NCBI GenBank assembly: GCA_022579005.1
Contig: MU401537.1
Location: 1-64,000 of the forward strand
Reading direction: 5' to 3'
Source: Poronia punctata
Lineage: Eukaryota > Ascomycota > Sordariomycetes > Xylariales > Xylariaceae
Length of the DNA stretch: 64,000 nucleotides
This document shows, in pieces, positions 1 to 12,932 of this stretch. The position numbers and the translations under genes are program-made. The notes below the pieces were generated by a model. That model had not been told where the DNA came from, did not search any database, and was given only the letters and a program-made list of their open reading frames with translations. How positions within the stretch are numbered: position 1 is the stretch's first letter; each line of letters starts with the position of its first letter.

Positions 1-600
1 ATTAAAGCTAAGCTTTTTATATTAGCTTAAGCTATAAAAAAAGCTATATTTATTAGCTAGCTTATTAACAAGCTTAGCGTTAATTTAAAATAAAAATATT
101 ATAATACTTAAAATAAAATTATAGTATATTAATATATATAACTATTAGCTATATTAAAAAGTAATTAATAAAACGCTTTAAGTAGTTTATATACTAATAA
201 ATTTAATAATAATAAATAATTTTATAAAGTTTTTAATATAAAATAAGTAAGCAAGCTTTTTATAATAAATTAATTTAGTTAACGTTAAAGCTATTTAAAT
301 TAAAATTAACTAGCTTATTATTATAAAAATGCAAAAAAACTAAGAAAATAAATTAAAATAATTTAAAATACTATAATTATTACTATAAAAGCTATAATAC
401 TATAAAATAAAAATATTATTTATAGCTATAAAATAAACTAGTATATTAGCTTATTTTAAAAAGGTATATTAAATTTAACAAGTTATAAAATAATAAAAAT
501 TAATATAATGCTTATATAATAAAAGTTATATAGCTATAATAAAAACTACTATAAAAAAAAAAGGTCTTTTTATAAAAGGTTCTTTTTTACCTATTTAGTA
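1..600. repeat. AT-saturated, RIP-like block
   Basis: Almost pure A/T sequence with short AGCT, TAGC and AAGCTT islands and no meaningful open frame. The composition changes abruptly near base 600 to ordinary GC-balanced DNA. This is what repeat-induced point mutation of old transposons leaves in Pezizomycotina; that origin is inferred, because no element is recognisable. Confidence 0.7.
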
Positions 601-3600
601 TGTGCAGATTTTGTAGAGAGAAGAAGTTAGACCTTTTTACGCGTACATTAATTAATACATACAATTTAGCTATTTTGCTAGTTCTGACATTAGGCGCCTA
701 GTACTGCACTACAGCAGATCTAGCACCGACCCTACAGCAGATGCAGCATTTCTCTTTTTTAAAGCCTAGGTAGAACAAAACACAGACCACTCCTTGCTTT
801 CAAGCTTGTAGAAACGTTCTTCTTTCCCATGATAGTTTACAAGTATGTAAAAAGGTTGTGACTTTTTCTCATCAACCCTGATGCCCTCTCAGCCCGCCCA
901 GAATAATGTATTCAACATGCCAGTCCATCTATTCATAATTAGTAAACTTTTTCCATCCCATATATTCCAATACTGCAGACCACCCACCCTTTCAGAAGCT
1001 GAGGAAAGGCTTCCATTCATGTTCAAGTCACTCTCCATCCTTTAAACTCACATCTCACATGTAGACCAAGAAATTAGTCAAGCTTCTTTTCATTCTAAAT
1101 ACATCCCCCTCAGCCGTATTAACAGTCTAGTTACAGGAATTCAAGATCTGTTATCCAACAAACAATGTCCAAGCCCTTCCCTTATCCTCCCCTCTTCCTC
1201 TGCTGAGCCCTCTCAGTCCCGCAATCCTGTTCGTTCTGTACATGTCGCCACACAGACAGACACAAATGAAGGATTCCTTCAATCCTTGAACATGAACAAC
1301 AATCAGTATCGAATTATGCCTTAGAATCCGAAAACGCTCTGCGTATGTCCCATTACCATCGACCCCACCCACAGTGTAGCCGGATTGTGGCTGACTGTAG
1401 GTGAGGCGCCCAGCCCCGGAGGCAACTGCGGCATTATGCGGGTCGACGGCAGTAATCTTTGCCATTGTTGAGCGGTGCGAACATAAAGGCAAGCCCCATT
1501 TCTCTGCAGTATGGGTTGGGAATGCGTACGTGCAGCATCACTAGGTCCATGGGAGAATGGAGGAACTCTCCATTCTCCGCAAGGATTAGTACTGCTCTTA
1601 CTGCCCTCTGCTGTGCTGTGAGCTTGGGCCAAAACACCGTGTAGAAGGATATCTCAACACAGTTTTCCGCTGCTCCAGATCTTGATGCCAAGGTGTTTGG
1701 TATCAACCCCATAACCGCAACCACAGAAGCACCATGCCCGGTCCTTCTGGGTATGCTGGGTGCCCCAGCAATCTTTTCTGCCGAGATTATCATCATCCCG
1801 AATCGGGGGGTGACTCTGTACTGGAAATGTTGATTCCAACTTGCTCTTTGTACGTGTGTGCTCGTACGTGTGTACGCGCCATGATGCGGCTAACCAAGCG
1901 TCCTGTTTAGTATCACATTACCTTAAAGGCTAGTATTGAGGGGAGGCACTTACAAATGAATATGTAGGTAGTCGTGAGGGGTTAATTCTTCTTTGACTCT
2001 ACAGTGGACGTGCACACTGGACTGGCCAAGACGGGGCAAGACAGTCTCGAGCAAAGGAACCACGAACAATCCGACTTGTTGTTCCGTAATGCTGGGGGAC
2101 CTCCCCAGCCAGCAGTAGCCCTTTATCCAAATCGTACAGGTGCTGGGCAGCGCGGCGATTGCCAGCCGGCTTTTGTGGCACCGACCCAATACCGAATGGC
2201 ATTGTCTTATTCTCAAATATCTTCTTTCAAGGCAACGCGGCAATGATAACGATTATCATCACTGTCATCGACCGTATGGACGGAGATCTGGCCAAACTTT
2301 GGTTAGCTACTACATGCCATTATCAAGCGTTGTAAACGGTGCGTCGGCTTAGTGGCTCACTTACCACGATGCGCTCTCGCTTGCACTGATGCTCATCCAA
2401 CACTCCACCGAACGCATACCAAAATAATCCATCAGACGGCCCAGGAAGCACCTGGTCTTAGCAAGGAGAGGGAGTAAAAAGGTGGCAATGGCGGAGGAAG
2501 TGTCGTTTAGCATGTGTAAGCTTTGTGTAGAAGCCGGCGTGAACCACGCCGCACAGAGCAGGAACGGCAACGGTAATGGTTACTGGGAGCCGTCTCATAC
2601 CATTCTGGCTCGTCTCTTTGGCGGAGTCAATCGTAGGCTTTGATCCATTCCGAATTTGCGCTTTGCTCGGGAGGAGGGGGACCGCCGACCTTGAAGGTGT
2701 TGAGGTTCAAGATCGGCCACTGTATGTTTCCCCTGTTCCTTTGCTCGTATATCCGCCACCGGCATCATACATGATGCCGTTGGCTGGGAACAGGCCTCTA
2801 TCGGGGTCATCTGGATAAGCTGTACGGATATAGGATAGCCAGGTTGGACATTCCTCCATTCTTTTTCGAAAGGAAGCAGCACACTACCGCAACAAGAATT
2901 CCCACTTTGCCACACAATGCCATCGATGAGGTTGCTGATCTGTTATAGAAGAGATACGTCAGACTGATAACACAGAGAGCGATTGACCATGGTTTGGATG
3001 GAAGAAGTGTCGGCGGCTACCAAAAGCTTGATGAAGGGGATCAGCGTCATAGGCAGTACTTACATGCTACCGGCCAGGAAGATCTAGCCTGTCACGCAAT
3101 ATGCTGGTTAGACCGACACAGTACTAAAAGCAACGGGCTATCGTTCGAGTTGAAGAAGAGGTCGATGGCTAGTGGCACCTCGCAAGGGATGCAGCACCAC
3201 AGACGGATAGGTTACTTACTGATAGCCAGCTGTGAGTTAAACCCCCGCCGCTGTCACAGGACAACACCTGAGCATAAGCCTCAGCAACACAGAGGTGCCT
3301 ACCGCTCTGTCCAAAGACCATAGTTAGAACCAACAACAAAGCGCAGTTGGTTTAACTCTCGTTGTAAGATAGGAAAAAGGCTGTGGACAGGGGATCGGAC
3401 ACTATCAGAGTAATACTTACCCGTCGTTTTCTGGGAGGTGTAGGAAAGGTGTCGGAACTATTGTCAGCACCAGATCAGTCGCAAGTTGTATCAGTCATTG
3501 GGACTTGTGCTATGACTTGGGAATAGGGCGTCAAACTCTAGGTTTACCTAGGGTTGATGTGAGGAAATGTGAAGGTTGGTGAGGAGGGGAAGAAGTTTGG

Positions 3601-6600
3601 GAGGAAGAGAAGTTGGGGGCAAAGGGAGGGGACTATTTATAAAGAGAAATACAGCAAAGTTGTGGGAAGGTTCGGCAGTATTCTCTTACCGCCCTCTTAT
3701 TGTCACCCATTGTCAGGGACGCCAGTTCCAGTTCCTACAATGGTAGCTATATGTTTTACTACTTGACCTAGAGGTCCCTTCCATTGTGGTTCAACGCTTG
3801 ACGGCATTGAAAAGTTAAAGACGTATCCTATTGGATATTTCTGCCTGTATCCTTCCAACTATAACTTTTTCTGTTTCCTACACTGCCTTCCATGAACCAT
3901 GTGCCTACAGATCATCCATTTCGGAGGGGGTTGTAGCTTCCTCTTCCTGGTGGAAAGCCTCAGGGGCTAATGTCGGCGAGGTAGGTATCTCTGGGTATTT
4001 ACACAGGTACTCATGCAGTCAACAGCAGGTTAGGGTTTGATAAGGTACCGTAGACCTATTGCCATGTCTACCGCCATTGCCCAATGTTGTCAAGTCAACT
4101 ACGACATAGGTGTCCGAGTCCATGACGCTTGTAATTCCCTTTCCCAGAAGATGTCTGTGTCCCGGGTTGATTATGCTTGCCTCCTTGTCTCTTTGTGAAG
4201 TCTGGTATCTGGGAATGTGCGTCTCTTTATTACGTAGACCCTTTCCTCAGCACGTGGATATTTTATACATGTCTAGGTTGTTCTCTCGAGAATTATTGGG
4301 CTTTGTACTAGGAGGGCAGTAGCGTTAGATGTAGAACTATATGGTGAAACACCTCTCGATTACTGTTGGTTCATGTCATGTGCTCCCTATTAGGTATGGA
4401 CCTACTGCCAGGCGACTCTGTACGTAGCGTAGCTTCTCAGTGTTATTTGACTTTGTTTGGAATTGTTTGTCAAGCATACCACTTTGAAGCTCGTCTTATA
4501 AGAAAGAATGCACTTTAGGGGAAGTTTGGTTAACTTCCTGTCTGGACACAGCGCTCGTATCATTTTCTCTCGCTATTTGGGTTGGATGTATCTGCCAATG
4601 ATTTGCAGTTCTGCCATATCTGTTGCATAGCTGGTAACCTAGGATATGCCCACAGGTTTCGCTTTGGATACCATGTGGGAGACTCCCTGACAGAGATTAC
4701 GCTAATATATTTTTGAAGAACATAGAATCTTTGCCCGACAACCATAACTTCACGGTCATCGCCATCATCTGCTTGACCTTCCACTCCCTTAGCCGTCGAG
4801 TTATCGCTTCCCTCGTTCCGACAGACCTATCGTATAACCGACAACTCTTTCCTATTTGCATTTTCTTCTGGCCGAGCCAGATGAACAACGCTGACCTTGT
4901 CGACAAACCATTGCACTTCGGGCGCACACATAGCCTTGTGAAAGTTACTCTGCGATATACCCTCTATCCATTGTGTCATGGCCTTGCCTAGCTTGACGAT
5001 AAGGGATCCCGACCGTAAACGAGCCCAGGGGCATGCAACCTGGTCACCGGTCCATACAGGATTTTCCGGATTCAAAAGCTGCAGCTACAGACAATATTTA
5101 CAAGTAAAGTAATGGTGCCGGAGTCAGAGTGGAGGACAAACAAGGTATTCAGAGCGGTTGTCCTTAGACTTGCATACAACTTCAAGGAGCAGAGAAATAC
5201 ACCGGGCGGCTTCCCAAGCAATCGACTCTCGACGCTTACCTTCTGGCAGCCCTAACTGTCAGGCAAAGATCATATTCGGGCGACCAGCGATATCTTGGCA
5301 GTGCTTTGGGTAGGATAGAAGGTAGCAGCGGCTCCCGAGGGCTGTCTTGCCCATGAGCCTGTGTTGGAAAACCTTGGACGTTTTATATCTGCCTGCTCTT
5401 CTTTCTCTGTTTGGAACTGCGCAAGAGAGTGGGACAATATTGGATAACATCGAATATAACCCGACTTAAGACGACAATGTCTCAAGATCGTGTTCCCCGC
5501 ATGATATACAAGGATGTAGAAGGGACATAGGTTGGAAAGAACAAGAGGAAGTATGAATTTCGGCTTGCTCTAGGAAGTATTTCAAACCCTCATTCTGGAA
5601 TCTCTCTGTAAAATCCTTAACAATATGGTTGGCCTCAAGCCTGTAGCCACGTCTTCAGGAAGCCAATGATCACCTCGGACAAAGGTTTTAAGCATTCTTA
5701 CCTGTGTCAGGGTTAGGGTTAGAGTCACCGGATGACAAGCCTTGCTCCTGAAAGCCTGGATACCGGCTACTTGTCAACAGTACTAGTACAAGGGAAAAGG
5801 AGTATAGGGAGAAGCATCTTAAAGCTAAATCAGATTACCCTACGATCACGAACTTCTGTACGCTGTGGTCTCCTCCCAAGCCATTTGAGACCCAAACCGC
5901 TGGATCACTACTAGTTTGCCTGTTGGCCTTGTCACCATCTTGGTTGGCGATACCAGCAGAATGAGAATTATGCTGGCCGCACGCATGAGACAGATAGGAC
6001 GCGATGAAAGAAGGGTATAAAGCAGGAGACCACACTGAGGAGGGTCAGCCCAAAGAAGGAGACCCCAAAGGACCAAACCTACCTCTATAGGATTATGACG
6101 ACAGAGTAATTCATTTCCAAATGCTTACCTAGACCTCCAGCTTTCAAACTACTCTAAGCATTGAGGTTAGCTAATCTATTCTCAACATTACTATCTCCCG
6201 GGTAAGTCCATGAAAATAGGACGAATGTGCCTTACTAATCCACACAGCTAGAATACCTCTGTTCAATCTCTCAATCCCTCCATCTCTGAGAGTTCAGGTA
6301 CTGGTGCCATTATCCAGGTATCACAAGTCCTGATTGGTAACGTAAGGTACCTCCTTAACACCTACCGGAATACTATATACACGTATTCATTGCATCCACA
6401 CGGCCACGTACTTACCTACCTAGTCCAAGAAACGTTGGCAACTCAGACATGTGTACATAGCAAGAGGAGTTGCCTGCAGTAGGTAACGGACGAATAGAGT
6501 AGGTACATGTTCCAACTGCAGTGTGCATGCAGTAGTAGACTGGCCCCAAAGGATGGAATGGTGAGGACTGACAGGTAACAAACACAAACAAACAAACAAA

Positions 6601-9600
6601 TAGCAGCATCAACATCCCCTACTAGTTACTATTAGGCCCAAGAAAGAAAATATCATCGAGATCCGGAAACAATTATGTTTTTTCCAGGTAGTCTCTTCAA
6701 GATACTCTACTTACTTTGATGACAATCCCAAGATCTGTGGCAAGTTTGACATCTAGAGACAGACCATGAAGAAGTAAGCTAGTACAAGCCCCGTTGGTAA
6801 TACGAGAATGGACCTCGTAACGGATACCTAACTACAGTACCTAGCAGAAAGTTTGTTGGACCTGAGTCACTACCTAGGTAATTACACCAATTAGGAGAAT
6901 CCCAGTGGGTAGAGAAGGAAGGAAGGGTGCTTTGTTTCACGGGATAAATGGTAGGTACCTATGCAACTTGATTGCTCACAGATACGGACCTAATGGATCC
7001 AAGGTTTGTGGATTTATCTCTGCATGTACAAGACTTCCAGATTTGGCCTTAGGAAAGGATAACAAGTACGTAGTAGAGAACATGGCCGTCATCATCGTCA
7101 TCATCATCGAGTTCAAATGGTGAATTCTATGTATTTAGGACAGAGAGGCTGCAAAGAGGTAGAAAACACAAGAAATCAACAAATCTAGCCGCTTATCATT
7201 TACTTGTATCTCTCTCTAGATCAAGATAAGGTAGGCAGATGAACAGAAAGTCAAACAGATCTAGACTCTGCAGATCCTTTCGTCTAGCCAGGACATAAAA
7301 ACCAACCTCTAGGTTAGGTCAGGTCAGGTCAGACCATTCCCAAAATCACAACAGATAGAGAGGAAAGAAGCATACGAGAAAGGGAGGAGAAAGAATCCAC
7401 AACTAATCCCACAACAAAGTGGCGAAAGGGGTAAAGCAAAAGCAAAGCAAAGTAGCGTACCCATCTAGTGTAACAATCCCGCTTTACAAAAGAAATCGTT
7501 CGTTCCTGCCTAGTGGCAAAAAAAATACAAGACCAGACAAGACAGAGAGACTTGCATTTCTTGTGTTCCCTCAGATGCAGTAGGTTACAGCACTAATGAT
7601 ACTCAGCAGCAGATGCTTGCGGTAACGTGAGAGCGAGAGGAAAAGAGGGCCGCTTGGATATTTCATTCTTGTGTTAGGTAAGGAGGTAGGTAGGCAAAAT
7701 AACATCCACAATGATATAACCTAGTGCTCTCAAGATTAGACGAAACAAAACAGAAAGAAAGAGAGAGAGAAAGAAAGATTGTCTACGCAATAATAGAAAT
7801 CCTAGCAGTGGAGGAGAGAAGTTTTAATATTGAGTAAAGAATCTAACCTTGTATTATTTGTCCTTGTCAAAAAAGCCAAATATGTGTCGTGTACACATAC
7901 ACACGGCCGGCCAACATTACAGACAGAGACCTACCTAGCTATCTAGAGAAATTGGTTGCTCTACCCACACGTTACAGACAATTGGACCCAACATCAAAAA
8001 AATATCTTACCCGACTCCGTATAATTTTGACGCGTTGTTCGAACGCGTTTCATAAATGTGGCTCGTGTTAATGCCCCCCCTTCTCTGTAAGACTGCCGAT
8101 CTTGTGTGGGCTTGGCTTTTCTAAGTTTAAACATGTTCCAGATCCAAGGATACATACCAACTAACATCGGGTAATAAAAACCCATAACACTAGAGGATTT
8201 GCCAGCCACGGAATGGTTAGTGGTGGCATCTAGACAGCCAGACAGACGGGATGAAGTGGTGATGCATAAGATGCATATGGAGCGACAGCGTGGCAAAAAG
8301 TTTACTCTGCTGTAGAAAAAGCACCAGCCACTACTATCACAGCCGACGGCCGATAGGCGAAACATGCCAGCTATCAAAGTCCATTTGACAGTCAACGCGG
8401 CCTGATCATCGCGGACCGAAAGAAACGAATCGGACACGGTTACGTCTCTGACGAGTCTAAGTCTACAGACTACCACCGACCAGCGGCGCTGCAGTCATCA
8501 GGAGACCCTAACTTGTAAGTGCTGCAGTGTCCGGGTCTGATCCTCTCAAGAAGGACCATGCCATACCATGCCCTTAAAAGGCGTTGCCCAAGGAAAGAAA
8601 AAGGTAGATACATACACCAGGGAGATCTGAGGGCCACGTTATTACGTCTTGTCCCCGGACAAATAGGAATCCCCCTTCGACCCACTTTCTACATGATATA
8701 CCGGTTTCGGTATCTCGCATCTGTGGGGTACATGACATTTTCAGATAGGAGAACAAGATGTCAATGTCAGCCGGGGGGGGGGGGGGGGAGGAATGCCCAA
8801 TCCGGCCTTTGCACCACAGAAAATCCGACCCCGGGGGAACGTCAACGTCACCTAACTGCTTAAGACGGCATTCGGTATAGTAAAAACGATCGACTCTGGC
8901 CGAAACACTACTTACTGCAGTTACTTCTTCTACCGATGGGATCAGCAATATCCATTGAAATGGTAGTGGTCGTTATCAATGATACCCATCGACTGCGTTT
9001 CCGGAGTAGATGGATAGATAGATGATCAGCCACATGACTCCCCAACTTCCAGATCCTCGGGCACACAAACAAGCCACTGCGGTAGGTATGTGTGTCTTCC
9101 TCTTCATAGGATGGTTGTGAGTAGGCTACCTAGTAATTACTAAGTTAGTAGTGAGCGCCAGCACGATAGCGCAGACAATTATGAACCGGGAGGAGTAGTA
9201 GTATCGGAGACACTTGACAAGTCGAGTTTGGATCGAACCGAAGTTTAGTCTGTCTGTCTTTCTTCAAGCTATCACTTATCTCGCAAACAGGGAGCGATGG
9301 CGACAGTGACCCCTAACGAGGCGAGCCTTTCCCTTCTAAGTAGCTCTATTATAGAAGGTGCCAACACATGGCGACCAACCATTGCACAGATTTGGGGACG
9401 GCCTCAGAAAAACAGGGAGGGTAGACGACAAATATAGTATAGGCATTTTCTTGGGGGGTCAGTGAAACACGTGCCTGAGTGCCCCTGGGAAGCTGGCAAT
9501 GTCCCAAGTCACGATTCGACAAAAAGACATTTGGCGTGGAGGTCAGGCCAAAATGTCTCCAGCGAATAAGAGAATGCCACACAGCTGGCCTAAATAGGCG

Positions 9601-11391
9601 ACTTGCAGAAGACGATATCGCTTGGCTTTTCTAGAAGACGTGATTTGCCAGGCTGGACCATTTGACAGCAAGAAAAGAGTAAGAAATGAAAACAAAAGAA
9701 TAAAAGGACAAATATTATGCATAATAAGCGTGTTCTGTAGTTCAGACTCCAGAGTATCTGAAATAGCATTACTGATGGTATAGGATTGCATTAAGAGGGA
9801 AGATATTGATGTGAGGTGTTGTGTAATCCCACCTTGATACTGCAAGTAGTAATCGCTGGTTACGTTACCACTCATTGTTACCCTCGAATTCGATGCTGTA
9901 CCACGCTCTGCTGTGCTATGTTGGCTGCGCTAAGATCTAACCGTCTTACCCTAGACTAACCCGCCAGTCCCAAGCCTGGACTGAAATGCCCAAGAACTGT
10001 ATTTATGGGGCTTCAACATACCTCTGAATCCTGATTGATGCCTTACTCATCCATCTTTAAAGAACCATAGGCGTAGAACAAATCTCGAGGTCCGGCTTAG
10101 GTGTTGTTTAGTTGTTATGAACAACACGTGTATCTAATAACAATGTTCATGTCGATGGTCCCGACGACATGGTGTATAACACACAACACGCCTTCAAACT
10201 GCAGACTTTCATCGCGATGCCTGTTTTTGCCTTCCAAGTCTTGGTGTTTTTATTTTCCTTGGTTTGTGTTAACGGCCTATGGGGAGTAATCCAGGTAGCG
10301 TGTAATTGATGCATTAGGGTGATTGGGCATACTGCAAGAATATGTTGTCTAGCATAATAAGATATGTCGTTTGTTCACGGCAATTGAAAGCAAGCGATGA
10401 AGCCGAGGTAGCATGAACCATGAATTTATGGAAGCGTGATTTGACGACGATGTCGCATTGGTCGTCGTGACACAGTCACTCGAAGCTTTGCTATGTACTC
10501 CATCGCATTTGGCCTTTGGGACCCGTGGATGCACTTGTCAAAAGGAGGCAGGCAATCCAAATGTTATTGGTGAGGATATCATCGTTCTCCAACTGTTGAT
10601 AGAGTCGGATCCGTTCAGATAAGACGGCCATGTTTATACGGTCAAGGCTTAACCTGAATCGGCCGGCAGATGTCCATACTCCATAGTAAAGTACCCTATT
10701 GTGTTGTTGACCTCTGGCTGACTGGATTGATGGATTTACCTAGATTGCCTGGATCGGCAGGGCTTGCCGCGGTGGCCGTGACAACTGATAATGGGTGTGG
10801 ATACGTTTCTGCTCACCTTGGCCGAGTCACGAGCATCAAGTCATCCAGACAAACCATTCGACACAACATCCATACCTGGCCGGCTTGTGTAATCATGCAA
10901 GTCAAGAAATAGAGTGAAGTGCAAATTGCAATATGGCTAGTGTCAAGCAACGGGCAAGTAGAGATGGGAAAGTAATAAGAGTAAGGTTTTGCTGCGATTT
11001 GGTTGTACGTGTACAAAAGGGTCATCAGCCCCGACCCGTGGTGTTTCGGCGAAGTCCTTTGTATGTCGCAAGGAGATGTGATGATAGTGATTCGTCAGGT
11101 GGTCAGATGCTCGCCTCATCCATCATTAAGCACCTAATAATAACCTACCAAAACTGAGAGAAGGGGATTTCCGGCTCGTTGAAGATGCCTGGTGTTGAGC
11201 CACACCAGCCGGTGAGGGGCTTATCGTGTCTACGAGTACCTCATTATAGAGCCTCAGCCACCTACGAGTATGTACACGTAGGCAACCGGGCATTTTGTCA
11301 GGCGCAAGGGTACACCGGGATAGCTATGAAGTACCTACATTCCGCACACGGTAGACAAGCTCGGAAAAGTCCCACCCTCTAGCAGCAGAAT
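601..11391. other. Long gene-poor stretch, no supported gene
   Basis: GC-balanced DNA in which every open frame is short and none shows a recognisable domain. Several donor-like ACTTAC/CTTACC strings (reverse complement of GTAAG) occur at about 1944, 2358, 3056, 3214, 3418, 5234, 5697 and 6122, and minus-strand frames at 1321-1840, 4697-5075 and 5240-5480 are locally open. A decayed or many-exon minus-strand gene is therefore possible, but no continuous model could be built. A short TCAGGT tandem run lies at 7316-7333, a poly-G run at 8771-8788, and many TAGGTA/TACCTA strings are scattered through the interval. Confidence 0.5.
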
Positions 11392-12926
11392 TGTTAGGTT
11401 GGATAGGTGTATTGTGGTATGTTGAAGTGTTGGTGGGATACAGTGCTCTAACTGTAAAGGACCTTTTAATATAGCCTGATCTGTACCTTCCCTTATATAC
11501 GGCCAAATCTCCCTTGCACCGAGCATTGCTAAAAGCGAAAACTAACACATATAAACTACTAAAATACCTTTAGATTTATTATAATAACCTTGTTTTTATG
11601 CCTTTTTTAATTGCTTTTAAATATAACTACTTTATAAAGTCTTTTTTTTTTACTTAGGTCTTTTTTTTACTTTTAAAAACACGTTAAACAATAAAGGTTA
11701 AAGTAAAGTTTTATGCTAAAATTTTTTAAATTTTAATTAAATTAAACCTGTTTTTAACGTTGTTTATAATAAATTTAAAAAATAAAAAAGTAGTATATAT
11801 ATATAGTTTTTTAGTTTTTTTTACTTAAGCTATTGTAAAGAGGATCTAGGCTGTTATAATAAGTAGGTTAAAATAGTAGCATTGCTTATACTTTTAAATT
11901 TAACTATATAAGTATATTTATATGTAGTTAAAAAAAACGCTAAAATAAATAGCAAAAGCAAAAGGCAGCAACAAGGTATGCACGCTAAAAATGACTTTTA
12001 AAGTTATATTTTAAATATAGATAATTAACTTTAGTATTATAGTGTATTAATAAGTACTGCAATAGAAAACGCAAACAGGAATTATATTAAAAGCGGCAGC
12101 TTTTACTATATGTTAAGTTAAATAGGTATATTGTAGTATGTTAAAGTATTAGTAAAATACAGTGCCTTAACTATAAAAAACCTTTTAATATAGCTTAATC
12201 TATACCTTTTTTTATATATAGCTAAATCTTTTTTGTACTAAGCACTGTTAAAAGCAAAAACTAATATATATAAACTATTAAAATACTTTTAAATTTATTA
12301 TAATAACTTTGTTTTTATGCCTTTTTTAATTACTTTTAAATATAACTACTTTATAAAGTCTCTTTTTTTTACTTAGGTCTTTTTTTTACTTTTAAAAATA
12401 TGTTAAATAGTAAAAGTTAAAATAAAGTTTTATGCTAAAATTTTTTAAATTTTAATTAAATTAAACCTGTTTTTAATATTGTTTATAATAAATTTAAAAA
12501 ATAAAAAGGTAGTATATATATATAGTTTCTTAGTTTTCTTTACTTAAGCTGTTATAAAGAAGATCTAGGCCGTTATAGTAAATAGGTCAAAATAGTAGCA
12601 TTGCTTATACTTTTAAATCTAACTATATAGGTATATTTATATATAGTTAAAAAAAACGCTAAAATAAACAGCAAAAGCAAAAGGCAGCGGCAAGGTATGC
12701 ACGCTAAAAATAACCTTTAAAGTTACATTTTAAATATAAATAATTGACCTTGGTATTGTGGTATATTAATGAGTACCGCGATAGGAAACCGCGCAGGTTT
12801 GAATCCTGCAGCTCTCACCATATGTTAGGTTAGATAGGTGTATTATAGTATGTTGAAGTGATAGAGGGATACAGTGCTCCAACTGTAAGGGACCCTCTAA
12901 TATAGCCAGATCCGTACCTTCCCTAC
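11392..12926. mobile_element. Tandem LTR/TRIM-like element, RIP-degraded
   Basis: Two near-complete units of about 719 and 712 bp (11392-12110, 12111-12822) are followed by a 104-bp partial third unit (12823-12926). Every unit starts TGTTAG or TGTTAA, and the first about 100 bp of all three align. The outer copies keep G/C where the middle copy shows C-to-T and G-to-A changes. Unit 2 ends in a tRNA-like 3' end, then TA, then the next TGTTAGG. CAGAAT occurs directly on both flanks (11386-11391 and 12927-12932) and may be a target-site duplication. Read on the minus strand this gives terminal repeat, TA, TGG-type primer-binding site, short internal region, terminal repeat. That order matches a tandem terminal-repeat retrotransposon in miniature with shared LTRs. 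There is no coding capacity. The class is inferred; the repeat structure is seen. Confidence 0.6.
12793..12820 (+). other. tRNA-like 3' end / primer-binding-site complement
   Basis: GCAGG-TTTGAAT-CCTGC forms a perfect 5-bp T stem with a 7-nt loop that differs from TTCGAAT by one C-to-T change. It is followed by AGCTCTC, an A discriminator and CCA. Upstream, TGGTATTGTGG near 12751 resembles an A box, but no 5' acceptor strand pairing with AGCTCTC was found, so this is not called as a functional tRNA. On the minus strand the same bases read as a TGGTGAGAGC primer-binding site next to a terminal repeat. Confidence 0.5.
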
Positions 12927-12932
12927 CAGAAT

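Noticed and set aside
5706..5722. Telomere-like GGGTTAGGGTTAG run
   Set aside because: Only two TTAGGG-type copies with normal DNA on both sides; too short to be an interstitial telomere.
7994..8476. 160-codon open frame on the minus strand
   Set aside because: No domain, no recognisable splice context, Cys/Ser-rich composition typical of chance frames; first residues depend on an arbitrary start.
8771..8788. Poly-G run
   Set aside because: Simple homopolymer, possibly with miscounted length; no function inferred.
9543..9875. 110-codon minus-strand frame with one hydrophobic stretch
   Set aside because: A single membrane-like patch in a gene-poor region with no conserved motif; not enough support.
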